64,000 nt of DNA. Source: Raphanus sativus. Its lineage: Eukaryota; Streptophyta; Magnoliopsida; Brassicales; Brassicaceae. Both the position numbers and the translations under genes were made by a program. Positions 35,516-48,200 of the stretch are shown here, piece by piece. A model generated the notes under the pieces. That model searched no databases. It had not been told where the DNA came from and saw nothing but the letters and a program-made list of their open reading frames with translations. The stretch lies in contig NC_079515.1 of assembly GCF_000801105.2 (NCBI RefSeq), forward strand, positions 2,356,001 to 2,420,000, written 5' to 3'. Position 1 is the first letter of the stretch, and every line of letters starts with the position of its first letter.

Positions 35516-38319
35516 ATGAGCATACTCACACTGCTCGTTAAAATCGCCGGACTTCTCGGCACGATCACCGTCGGCGCCAACGCAGTCTCTTACTCTCGTT
35601 TCCGTCGCCGGAACCTCCGGAAGTTTCGCTCTCCAATCGACGAATCCAAAGAAGTTCTCGCCGATTTCACTTCCCAAGGTACTACTTGTGTTGTTCTTAG
35701 TTCTCGAATCTGAGTTGAGTGATGCAATCTCTGTTTTGTTTTTTCAGAACACAACGAGGGAAAGTTCTTCTTCGGATTGGCTACTGCACCTGCTCACGCG
35801 GAGGACGATCTCGACGATGCATGGATCCGGTTTGCGAAAGAAACGCCGTGCTCGGCGGAAGATGAAGAGGATAAGAAAGCAATGAGGAAGAAGAAGAAGA
35901 AGAAGGTTAAGCTTGCTATTGGAGCTATAACGAAAGGGTTGGCCAAGAACACTAATGGAAAAGAAGATAACACTGTTGCCGACAGTACACCCACTAAGAA
36001 TGTAGCTGCGTGGCACAACACACCTCACGCGTGCGTGAGCTTGTCTAGATAGTGTCTTATTGTCTTTAAGCAGTTTCTAAAAATCGTATATGAATTTTTT
36101 TTAAACATTGATCTTAAAGCTTAAGCTGAGATTTTTTATTTTTCCTATTTGTTTCAGGGAGGTCAGGCTTAAGTTTTGGTCGGATCCTGACCAAGAAGTG
36201 AAGCTAGCTAAAGATACTGGCGTTACAGTCTTCAGGATGGGAGTTGATTGGTGTAGGATAATGCCTAAAGAGCCTACCAATGGGATTAAGGAAGCAGTGA
36301 GTCAAGAAAAGATATATAAAACCTTGTCTCTTAATCAATCAGTGTCTAGGGAGCGGGTAGTCTCATAAATAGAACCTAATCGGTCTAGGTGTCCGCCTAA
36401 TTATAATCTCATATAAAGCGCCTAATCAATAATCTTGAACATTGGTATAGATGTGTTTCTAGTAGAGGAAGCTCCCTTAGCTAATGGTGATACATCAAAC
36501 AGAGTGCTTTGTTTTTTTTGTTTTGTTTTGTAGGTTGACTATGAGGCCCTTGAACACTATAAATGGATACTCAATAGAGTTCGTTCAAATGGGATGAAGG
36601 TGATGCTAACGCTCTTTCACCATTCATTGCCACCATGGGCTGCTGATTATGGGGGATGGAAAATGGAGAAGACCGTCGACTACTTTATGGACTTCACCAG
36701 GTGAATGATATGAATCTCTCGTAAATTAGCTTTTATGGAGATTTCATGTAGGTTTTTGATCATCTTTCTTTTAACAATGCCAGGCTTGTTGTGGATTCCA
36801 TGTTCGATTTGGTAGACTCTTGGATTACATTTAACGAACCGCATATCTTCGCCATGCTTACTTACATGGCCGGAACTTGGCCTGGTAACACCCCTGATTT
36901 TCTGGAGATGGCTACATCTACTCTACCAATGGGTGTATTCCACAGAGTCATGCATTGGATGGCTGTTGCTCACTCAAAGGCCTATGACTACATCCACGGG
37001 AAAAAGTTAGTCTCTCTCTCCTTTTTTTTTTCTCTTAAAATAAATATCATATGGATCTGTCACACTTACTAGCTTCGAACTCTTACTTACGTGGCAGCTC
37101 CTTGGAAAAGCCTTTGGTAGGGGTTGCGCACCACGTCTCCTTTATGCGACCATATGGCCTCTTTGACGTTGGGTCCGTTACTTTTAGTAACTCACTCACT
37201 ATGTTTTCATATATTGATAGCATTTGTGAGAAACTTGATTTCATAGGCATCAACTACTACGGACAGGTAAGAGACAGCTTAAGAGTTAAACAAAAATATA
37301 CTTTCAGGTCCAGTAACATTGCTTTCTCTCCTGGTAATAATCAGGAAGCGGTGTGTGGTGTTGGACTAAAGCTTGTGGAGACCGATGAATACAGTGAATC
37401 TGGAAGAGGAGTATATCCTGATGGCCTCTACCGCGTGTTGTTGATGTTCCACCAGAGATACAAACACCTGAAAGTTCCTTTCATCGTCACAGAGAACGGT
37501 GTTTCTGATGAAACGGATGTGATTCGTCGGCCTTACATGATTGAACATCTCCTTGCCCTTTATGCTGCTATGCTAAAGGTAAAGCTTTGAGGCAAAAAAA
37601 CACTTGGTATTGGTATTGCCATTGTCTCACTGTGTGTTGTGGCTTTTCACGACAGGGTGTTCCGGTGCTCGGTTACATATTCTGGACTATTTCAGACAAC
37701 TGGGAATGGGCTGATGGATATGGTCCAAAATTTGGACTTGTTGCAGTTGACCGAGCTAATAATCTTGCTCGAACCGTTCGGCCATCGTACCATCTCTTTA
37801 CCAAGGTCTGATCATTATAAACCTTACACTTGAGAGACTCATCAGATCGCTTTTCTCCTCAAATGGCCTTTCTTTTTTTCTTTTCCTACTCTCCAGATAG
37901 TGAAAAGCGGAAAGATCACTCGTAATGATCGGTCTCTTGCATGGAACGAACTCCAAAAAGCTGCGAAAGCAGGAAATGTACGGCCATTCTACCGTGGCGT
38001 TGATAATCATGGTCTAATGTACGCAGGTAAGTTCACAACTTCCACTTTTTTTAAGTTGTGTTTTTATACTTTTAGGATCTTTACTTTGTTTTGTTTAAAA
38101 GATGGTCTAGACAAGCCTCAAGGGAGACAGTTTGTTGACCGTGACTGGCGGTTTGGTCATTACCAAGTGGATGGTCTTCAAGACCCGCTGAGTCGCGTTG
38201 CTCGGGCCCTTCTCATATGGCCGGTCATCATGAAAAAGAAAATTAGAAAAGTTAAGGTCAAGCACACCGATGAGTCGGGGCTTGCTTTACATCCCGCGTA
38301 TGCCTCTGCCTTTGACTAG
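35516..38319 (+). CDS. SFR2: SFR2, galactolipid:galactolipid galactosyltransferase (GH1 family)
   Basis: Ten exons, 35516-35678, 35748-36030, 36158-36296, 36534-36700, 36784-37005, 37098-37266, 37345-37578, 37656-37805, 37897-38026 and 38102-38319, give 624 residues with all introns GT-AG and in phase. The N-terminus has a hydrophobic anchor (residues about 3-25), as in the chloroplast outer-envelope protein. The GH1 catalytic pair is present: acid/base Glu269 in WITFNEP and nucleophile Glu431 in IVTENG. A Lys-rich loop (MRKKKKKKVKLA, about residue 100) and the plant-specific C-terminal part (YRGVDNHGLMYADGLDKPQG, then WPVIMKKKIRK) are intact. SFR2 transfers galactose between galactolipids during freezing, making oligogalactolipids that stabilise membranes. 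Presumed orthologue of At3g06510. Confidence 0.95.
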
Positions 38320-38910
38320 AAGAAGAGGGTAGAAACCTGAGGAAACAATTTTACTTCCTTCTGTATGATTTGCCAAAACCTTTTGGCGCAAATTCGAGAC
38401 GATTCACCCGTTTTGTTTGTTATATTTAAATAAAGGCAAAACGGGACGATGTTGTAGCGTAAGATCTGTAGATGTTGTGTTGTTTTCGCCTATTTCTTTT
38501 TTTTTTTTTTGTTGTAGGTCTTGAATTTTATTTAATTTTTACTAATTTTCTTCGACCTAATTACATTTTTAATTCTAAAATACAATTCCAATAAAAGATC
38601 TTTGAAAGTAGATAAATATATTCATTATTCTAATTTTTAATCAACAGAGTAGAATGATTATTTTCATTACTCTAATTTTTAATTTAAAATACGATAAATT
38701 ATTTTCATCACTCTAATTTTAATTTAAAATATAATAAATTTGGAGCAACATCCAGTTTTAAATCTTTTTTTTTGGGTCAAAAAATAATAAAATAATATCT
38801 TAAACATAAAATTAATAAGAATCTTACTGGATGGAAACGGCAAGTATTGGAGTATACATGAGAGCAAACGACGCGACTTTCAGTGTATGGCTTCAGTATG
38901 AGGTCGGTTA

Positions 38911-38953
38911 GGCCCATTATAAATTTAGGATGATGAGAAGCCCAGGCCCATTA
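38911..38953 (+). promoter_or_regulatory. Two site II elements
   Basis: GGCCCATTA occurs at 38911-38919 and 38945-38953, the reverse complement of TAATGGGCC. TGGGCC/T site II motifs bind TCP factors and are typical of ribosomal and biogenesis genes. Confidence 0.6.
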
Positions 38954-39177
38954 CATGCACAAAACGCCAAAACTTCAGATTCACGCTAGTATCAGAGTTC
39001 TGATTCTATTTAAACCAAACGTTAACGGCGAACTAACGAAAGGGTTTATTTTGTTACCTCGAAAGCTTCGGGTGGTTTTCAGACCTAAAAGTAAAATCGT
39101 ACCTCAAAACTTGATTTCACGAAACTAGAGGGGCTTCCCAACTTATTTTTCTTTATTTTAAAAACAAACCAATCGTT

Positions 39178-39186
39178 AAACCCTAA
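39178..39186 (+). promoter_or_regulatory. Telo-box
   Basis: AAACCCTAA, followed immediately by ACC, about 85 bp before the start codon. Telo-boxes near the transcription start together with site II motifs mark translation-related plant genes. Confidence 0.7.
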
Positions 39187-39271
39187 ACCTTTTGTTTGTT
39201 GTTCTTCTAACGCCGCGACGCGATCTTACTCTCTCCCTCTCAGACTCTGAAGAACAAGCCTAATAGCAAGC

Positions 39272-42200
39272 ATGAGCTCTTCGTTAGCGTCCCAGCTACA
39301 AGCCATCAAGGCGGTTGTTCAAGCCGACACAGAGCCTTCGAAGAGACCTTACACGCGCCCTTCGATTCTCTTCACTCCCAAAGAAGCAGCAGATTTCGAT
39401 ATCGAATCAATCTACGAGCTAGGGCTCAAAGGTTTGTTGCTCGACGTTTTTTTAGGGTTTCTCTTATAGGGAACAAGCAAGCAACAGCGCTGATTGAAAT
39501 TGTCTTTCTCTGTTTAATTTCTCAGGTCTCGAAGTGCTTGGAAACAAAGACGAGAGGTTTAAAAACTTCGTGAGCGATTTGTTTAGTCACAAAAGCAGAG
39601 AAATCGATAGGGAATTGCTGGGGAAGGAAGAAAATGCTCGGATTGATGCATCTATCAGCTCGTACCTACGGTTACTCTCTGGTTATCTTCAGTTTCGTGC
39701 TTCCTTGGAGACTCTTGAGTATCTCATAAGACGATACAAGTATGCGTTTCCTTACCTCTCTTTGACTTTGGCTATATTTATATATCTTTATAAAGTTTTT
39801 TTTTGCTAACGACTTGATTCTGCTACAGGGTTCATGTATACAATGTAGAAGATGTGGTGTTATGTGCTTTGCCGTATCACGATACTCATGCCTTTGTCCG
39901 TATTGTTCAGCTCATCTCCACTGGGTGAGCAATGATTTTTTTTTTTTCATTCATTTGTTTTTTTAGAAGTGTAAGCCTCTTAGTTCTAAGCCTTTTATCT
40001 CGTTTATATTACAGCAACACCAAGTGGAAGTTTCTCGATGGGGTGAAAAATTCAGGTGCTCCACCTCCTCGATCGGTTATCGTTCAGCAGTGTATACGTG
40101 ACACGCAGGTCTTGGAGGCCTTGTGTGACTATGTAAGTCGCTGCTTTTTATTATAGTTTCCTGAGAGTGTTTGTGTGGTACGCATATATTAAAATGAACA
40201 TGTTATTTACTGGTTGTTGTAGGGATCTCGGAGTAAGAAGTACCAGCCTTCAAAACCCGTGGTCAGCTTCACCACAGCTGTTGTCGTCGAGGTTCTAGGT
40301 TCTGTTGCAAAGGTTGATGGAGATATTGTAAAGCTGATTTTACCATTTGTCGACTCTGGTCTTCAATCTGCTGTGAAAGGATGTTTAGATCAGCAGGTTT
40401 GTGGAATCTGTCAAATGTTGTGATTTATTTATAACTTTTCGTTTCATTCTGTGTGACTATTATGACATGTTCATTTTTTTTTCCTTTTAGGCTGGTGCGT
40501 TAATGGTTGTTGGTATGTTGGCTAACAGAGCCTCTCTAAATGATAATCTTATCAAACGGTTTATGAGGTCAATCATCGATGTTGCTCGTGAACATGCCAA
40601 AGAATCCTCTGATCCTCATTGGCTTCGGTTGTCATTTATGGCATTGATTAATTTGGTTCAGGTACATGAACTTTCTGTTTTCAATTCTCATGAGCCTCTT
40701 AGTTTTGATATCATGAATTTATAAAACATCTTGCTATGAGATGAAACATATTTTCTGTTGCTTACCGATCATTCTGCTCACAGCTGGCCAGTGTTCGTCT
40801 TTTTTTGATCTAATTGTTTGGCTTTATCAACTACAGTTGCAATCTGTGGACTTGATCCCAAAGAAAACTTTGGACCTTTTAAAGGAAATAAGGTAGTCAC
40901 ATATTGACCGTATCCCCTTTTTAACTATTTTATCAGTAAGTATTCTTATTAATATTTTTTCCAACGAGGGCTTCAATTTTGTGTAGGGATATTTCTGGTG
41001 TTCTTCTAGGCCTGTCCAAAGAGTTCAACATCATGAAGTTCTTGGCAGTGTTACTAGATTCTCTTCTCCTTTACTGGTGTGTATTTGACACTCTTTTACC
41101 ATTTACAATGTACCTATACTGTTAGTATTCATGTTTTAACTTACTGACTTCTTTTTGCAGTTCATCTGATAATCAATGCCTCGAAATTTTGGTTTCCATA
41201 ATTGATAGTGTTCCAGTAGAAAACTTGGTTGATCATTTGATCTCCAAGGTTTTCTCTACGTGTATGACACAATATCAGAAGAACAAAAGTGATATTACAT
41301 CTCCTACATCTGGTTAGTTAATTGTCAACTACAGTGTCTTCGAGTTTACTCTGGTTCGTAGTTCTCTTTTTATAACGACCTTGGTTGCAATTTAATTGTA
41401 GGGAGCTGGGCCAAGAAAATTCTGGCTCTTGTTAGCAAGAAGTATTCTGTTGAACTACGTGCAGCAGTACAAAATTTTTTGGAGGTCTGTGAACCAACTC
41501 TCAGCGACTTATTTTCTGTCTTTTGTTGGTTATGCCTCTTATGAATCATAAAATTATTTCTTCAGAATAGTAAAGATCTGTCGAAGAAAGAAGATTTGAA
41601 GCTGGAGATGCTGTCTCGTATGCTGGATGGGAATTCAGACATGTCCCTGCCGTTCTTGGATTCAAAATTGTGGTTCCGGCTCCACCATCCCAAGGTACTA
41701 TAAACTCTGATCTTAATTTTTTAAAATGTCTTTCTATTTCCTTTGTGTGCAAGACTGAGGGCTTGATACGAATCATAGGCTGCTGTACGTTGTGCTGCGC
41801 TTTCTAGTCTAAACGGTGATCTCAAGCGTGATATATCTAAAGCAGAGGTATCTGTGTGGGGGTATTCATTTCAAATATTATAACTTTTTACTACGCGCTT
41901 CTTGGCATCTGACTAGTCTTCAAATTCTTTGCGAATCCATCCAGAACCTTGTCACAATTCAGGATGCTATAGTGCGCCAGCTTTGGGATGATGATCTGGC
42001 TGTTGTTCAGGCCGCCCTGTCTCTTGATCAGTTGCCGAATATAGTAACCTCTTCTAGTCTTCTGGATGCTTTGCTTCAGGTGGTGAAACGTTGTGTTGGG
42101 ATTCTCCATTCAGGTGATTGAAAATGCTCTTTATTTTTCTTAACTTGACTCAGTGTTGTCGTCTAGAGCTTTATTAGCATAAACCCTAAAGAGTGTTGAT

Positions 42201-45200
42201 CTTCAATATGTCTTCTGATAAATCGTTTCTGCTAGCAGTAATATTTGATCAAATTCTAGTGTGCTAACATCAGGCAGACATGTTTCTAGGCTGCACTGTC
42301 TTTCTCATAACTTGCTTTCTTGTCCCCTGCTGGTACACCGGTTCATTTATAGGAACTTATAATGCTCGGGCCATGTTCTTATTAGGGCCACGTTACCTTA
42401 TGTTTGTGCATATTTTGAACTTCTGAATGGGTTTTGGGGATGCCTGAAAGAAAAATCTGTGTAGTGTTCTCATCCCATTTCTTTTTTTATCTAGTCTTGT
42501 AATATATATAATTGCTTCAAGAGTGCAAAATTCTAAGATCTGCTGTCAATTTATGAGGAATCAATCGTTTTTGTTGTAGGTTTATCAAAAGATGTTCATC
42601 TGGCAGCAGATGTCACTGCTTTATCCCTTAAAATTGCTGTCTCAGCTTTCTGTAATCAAGCAGAGACTACAGAGAAAGTCGCTTCTGCAATGTTCCCATT
42701 TCTTTTAATTCTGCCAAAGGTTCTTTCTCGTTCTCTTTTTATACAGTTATGGAGAAAGATTATTTTAACTTGGCTAATTGTAATCGTTTCTGTAAATAGA
42801 CTTGGAATTTAAACCTAGATGTACTGACTTTGGGGAAGGATGTTAACTGGCCACTTTTCAAGAATCTTGTTACTGATGACGGAATGGTAAATATGAGTTT
42901 TACAATTTGCATATTCTTCATACACCAATACCACAAATCATGTCATCTACGAACTTGTTTTTTTTTGGCAGAAAAAGCTCCCAGATATCATGTCTGGAAA
43001 CATATCCTCGATCCGCGAAAGTGTGACTGCATTGAACGTGGATGTCGTTAACAAGCTGGTGGAAGCATTTATGGATCACCCTGGTGACGTTATTCAGTGG
43101 CTTACTGTCGGTTGCCAAGAGGCACCGTTGGCAAAGACGCTGTTTTTGGTGGTCTTGATGCAGTCACTGCAGAAGATGGGTTCTTCTTCTGGTAAAGTTC
43201 TGTCCATTGTTTATACGTTAACTATACACGATAATGACTATGGGCCATCTAATTATGATAAGTTATCAAGAGTTTATGTTGATGGTTCTTTTTTCCTTTG
43301 ATTTAGATCCTAGTCAATTTTTGGATCTTTTCGAGCTTTGCTTTCCTGTTCTGAAGACTGAGTGGGAAGAATCTGAGGTTGTAGTTGACGTTTCTTTGAA
43401 AGAGGTATAGTGCTCTACTGGCTGATGTAGATTGATGTTTTCATAATGTAGGATTGTTGCTTATTCTACTTTGCAAGTTTTTGATGGATTTGTGTATTAC
43501 TTGCAGCTGTCAAAAAGCAACTGCCAAGAACTCTTATATCAACTTTTTGACACCTCTGATTTTACTGCACTGAATTCAAAGATTCTGATCTGCTTGTTTT
43601 GGAAGTTGGTCGAGTCATTCATAAAACTCGAACCCGCTCATGTCTCTTCGGTGGGTAATTTTCAACTTGATTTGTTTACTATTTGGTTATATATCTTGGC
43701 ATCTTGTTGCCCCAACCAATATCAATGCTCACAAGTATATGTGTGCTACTTCTCCTTCGTTCAGGTTTTTAGCGGAAGGTTGTGTAGCGGACTTGAGGAC
43801 TTGTTTTTCTTTTTTGCAACAACCCGATCACAGCATGTTTTCAAAGAACACCTCCACTACCGTGTGAGAGAAGCCAAAGTCTGTCCCGTTTTGTTTCTCA
43901 CTCGGCTCATATCACGAGAAGGTTTGCATTGAAGCCTATATTCCCTCTATTTATAAACCTCTTAGCCATCTCTGATGTAATCGTTTTGAGCTCTTTTCTT
44001 GTATTCTCAGAGTTTAGTTTTTTTTTCTTCTGATTTTTCTCTTTCCTTTTATGCTCTTGGGTATATTATAGAATCTAGTTGATGGTAACACTTTCTATTT
44101 TATTCCCTCTCCTGTTTTCTTATGCTGTTATCTTCTTCTTGCAGATGTTCCTCATATGGTCAAAGCTGAAAGTCTCAAATGCTTCTTGTATCTTTGCTCT
44201 AATGGAAATAGTGAATGGTCGATTCAGATATTCTCTAGTTTTCCAGTTCTTTTGGTTGCCATATCGAGTGATAATCAGGTGAGTCCTGAAGTTTTGTGTT
44301 TTCTTTAGTGTATGACTCTTTGCATTATCGTCCTTTCTTAAGCCCGTTTTGGTACTTTCACTCTGTAGGACGTTAAAGTAGCTGCTATGGATTGTTTTGA
44401 GGCGCTCTACAACCTACGGTGTCATGTCGACTCTAGCAAGAAAAACGGTAAAACTTAGTTTGGCATCAGTTGATTATGTTTTATCATAACATTTGTTTTA
44501 ATCCGTCTTCTGAAATTTAAACCAGGGAGTGCTGCAATCTATAGTAGTTCTTTTGATGAACTGTTGGGAATGATTGTTCAACAAAGGAGGCTTATATTGT
44601 CAGACAATAAGTTTCTTCCATCCTACTTGACATCGCTGCTCAGTTCAACCCCTAATGACTTACTAGTGCCAGTTGACCTGCAAAAAAGGTACTTAGCTGA
44701 GTTGAACAGCTGTCTAATGATACATGGGTATATTAATTCGTTTACTTCATTTGCAAACTTCCTTAGTGCATATTTTCTTGTTTTTCAACTTCAGGTTTGA
44801 TCATCCTGCAAAAGAAAGCATTCTTTCGTGCATCTTATTGTGTGCGCGAGAACTTCCTGCTTATGGGAAGGTGTGTTTCATCTATCTGTTTTCTGTTTCA
44901 CTTTCTTCTGAAGTTCAAGTAACCTTATGATTCCCTTATGGTTTGTGACACTTATTAAGTCTTACCTTTTTTCTCCTACAGCTAAGAGTTTTATCACTGC
45001 TAAAAGGTCTGGGCATCTCACTTCTGCGTGATGAAAATGTTAAGTTATTGTCTCAACTTCTGGATAAACGTAGTCAATACTACATTAAACTGGACAAAAC
45101 TTCCCCTCCAATGTCAGACACAGAGGTTGATTTATTGTGCCTTCTTCTGGAGGTAAATCCACTTTATCTCTATTCCCAACTTAGATGTCGCCTTGTACCA

Positions 45201-48200
45201 GAGTTATTAACTTTGCTTTTTTTTTTCTCCCTGGCAGTGCTCCATGATGCGTTCAGCGCCGTTCAAAGGGCAGTCTCTTGATGATGATATACTGAAATCA
45301 TTGGAAGTAAGGATATTTCATTGTTCCATTTTTGCCTTGCGTACTTGGATACTTTTTCGTTCCAGTCATAGATGTTTTCTTTTGCAGATGGACTGTGTGG
45401 CATCAGAACATCCTGCTGTTATATCCCCAGTTCTTACTATTTTGGAGAAGTTACGCAATCAATACTATACTGAACTGAAGACCGATCTTCAGGTCAGTCG
45501 GCTCAGTGAAATATGAGTGCAGTATCCTACTATTGTACACTTCATATATATCTAATCAATACGTTTTCGAACTCTTTTGATTGTTCTTGCTGGATCAGAT
45601 TCGTTTCTTCCACAAGCTAGTGTCAATGTTTCGAAGTACAAATGGCAGAATACAAGATGCTGTTAAAGAAGCTTTCTTACGCCTAAAGGTATGCTAACTT
45701 CCAATTTTATATACCAAACAGTTTCTATTGGTTGTATTTTCTTTATTTACATGTTATCTTCAATGCTATTGCAGATTTCTTGTTCAACGGTGATCCATAC
45801 CCTCGATCATATCACTCAGCAGGATAATCTTGTTATTGATCCTTTGAGCAAGAACAAGAAACAGAAGAAATCGGTGTCATGTCTAGAAGAAGACGTAAGC
45901 GGTGTTCTAAGAGGAGAAAAGGCTCTCTGTTTCATTGCCTCGTTACTTGACATGCTTCTTCTAAAGAAAGATCAAGTTCACAGGTCTCTTGAATTTATAT
46001 ATTCTTATATTTGCTTGTTCATTGTAAATTTTGGCAATCGGAGACATTTTTGTTACCCGACTAATTTCTTATAACTTATTCTTGCTTAGGGAGTCACTTG
46101 TAGGGCCTTTGTTTAAGCTTCTAGGAAGGTGTATGTCTAATGAATGGGTGAAAATTGCTTCGTCGGATGAGGATGATGTTCGTGAAATAACTCTTGCATC
46201 TATTTCTTCCATCCAACAGACAGTGCTCTTACTCCTGAAAGATATATTTGATTCTCCGAATATGAATCCTTTGAAGGTATGCTTTAGATTTTTTTATGGA
46301 GTTGATTAATGATATTGTTGCTTGTTTTCTTCTCTTAATTTACTTCTGATAGCAGGCGGACATAACAAATGAAATCAATGTCAAAATGCTGGTTGACTTT
46401 GCTCATTCCTCAAATGATGGAGTCATACGAAACTATATCTTCTCCCTCTTCACTTCAATAGTTAAAATTGTCCCAGATAGAGTTTTGGACCATATCATCA
46501 GCATACTTACACTGGTTGGCGAATCAACAGTGACACAGGTTTGTTAGTCCACAACCTTCCTTGTCTTGTATCGATTTCATTTTGATCAATTCATAATTTT
46601 CTTTGTATTCCCTGATATTTTTGATGGTTACTAAAATATTCCCTAACAGCTGATTCTTTACTTTTGTTATTTGTAGATTGATAGCCACTCGAAGTCGATC
46701 TTTGAGGAGTTTATGTCATCGGTTATTCCATTTTGGCTGTCTAAGACCAAGAGTGAGGAGCAGTTGCTGGAGGTAACCTTTTCGTGATGGTTCTTTGATT
46801 CTTTTCTTTCGTTAATGAAGTACATCAATATTGAACCAATTCTGGATTAATATATCTTTACTAATTTGGTTTTTCAGATTTTTGTTAAAGTGTTACCTGA
46901 TATTGTTGAGCATAGAAGGCGTTCCATTGTAGCTTACTTGCTGGGGTAATGTGTAGATAAATAAAATTGAATTTGAGGCTGCGATTTTTTTTCTAAAAAT
47001 ACTGATGACGTTCCTTTATTTCTCCAGAGTTATTGGTCAACAAAATGGCTTGCCTTCTTTACTTGTCCTCTTGTTCCGATCCCTTATTTCAAGGAAAGAC
47101 TCAGCTTGGCTTGGGAATGTCCAGAATTCGGGTACGTTTATATCCGATATTAAGAGGGAGTGGGAGTATACTTTTGCCGTGGAAATATGCGAACAATACA
47201 CTTCTTCAACATGGCTCTCGTCCCTGGTCATACTTCTTCAGACTATCAGCAAAGACAGTTCTAGTAAAGAATGTTTCTTTCAGATGCGGCTTGTCTTGGA
47301 ATTTATATTCCAGAAACTGCAAGACCCAGAATTTGCATTTGCAGTGTCACTTGAGCCAAGAAATAGTGTTTCAGTTGGCATTCAGGTAAACCCTCTTCCA
47401 ACTTTATTTTTTTTAATTCAAATTGCTGTTACTACATTTCTGTATATAGAACTAATAGTATTTATCACCTTGTTTCTCCGTCTGTGTGCTTTCTTAAGTG
47501 TCCATTTTTTGAAATGCGTTTTGTTAAATTTTCAGCAAGAACTGCAGGAGCTTATGAAGGGTTGTATACTTCTCCTACAAACTGTTGATTCCACAAAGGA
47601 GAAAGATGTGACTTCTGCAGTCAGAAAGGAAATCAGAATGCGTATACATGATGTGTTGATGACAGTTACAGGAGTTATGGATCTGTCTATATATTTCAGA
47701 GTTGTTACTAGCTTACTTAAGCAGCAGTCAGATCGTAATGGGACGAAAAAGGTATACATTATTACCGTTTATAATTTCTTTTGGTACTAGAGCAATAACA
47801 TAGAAGTTTTTTTCTTTAGTAATTTTGTGAGCGAACATATTTTCTAGCGGATGTTTCATCGTCTTTTATATGCTATTGAATGCAGGTACTTGGGCTTATA
47901 AGTGCGAGAGCTAAGGACTCCACTACTTCTAAACCGAAACACAATAGGAGGCTCCCCAATCAGAAAAGAGGAAACCCTTGGTTGAACCTGGATGAGGCAG
48001 CTGTTGAAGCTTTCGGGAAGATGTGCGAGGAAATCGTCAGTGTAATTGTTGAGGCAGATGATGAGTCAGGTGTTCCAGCTAAACGAGCTGCCATTTCTAC
48101 ACTGGAAGTTTTGGCTAGCAGGCTTCCCTCTGGTCATCCGATTTTCAGCAAGTGTCTTGCATCTGTCGCAGAAGGCATCAGCTCAAAGAATCTGGGAGTT

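Larger units (their letters stand above)
38320..39271 (+). promoter_or_regulatory. SFR2 3' region and HEATR1/UTP10 promoter
   Basis: The first 500 bp are AT-rich downstream sequence of SFR2. The last 380 bp before the next ATG hold two site II motifs, a telo-box and a CT-rich leader (about 39228-39245). Confidence 0.6.
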
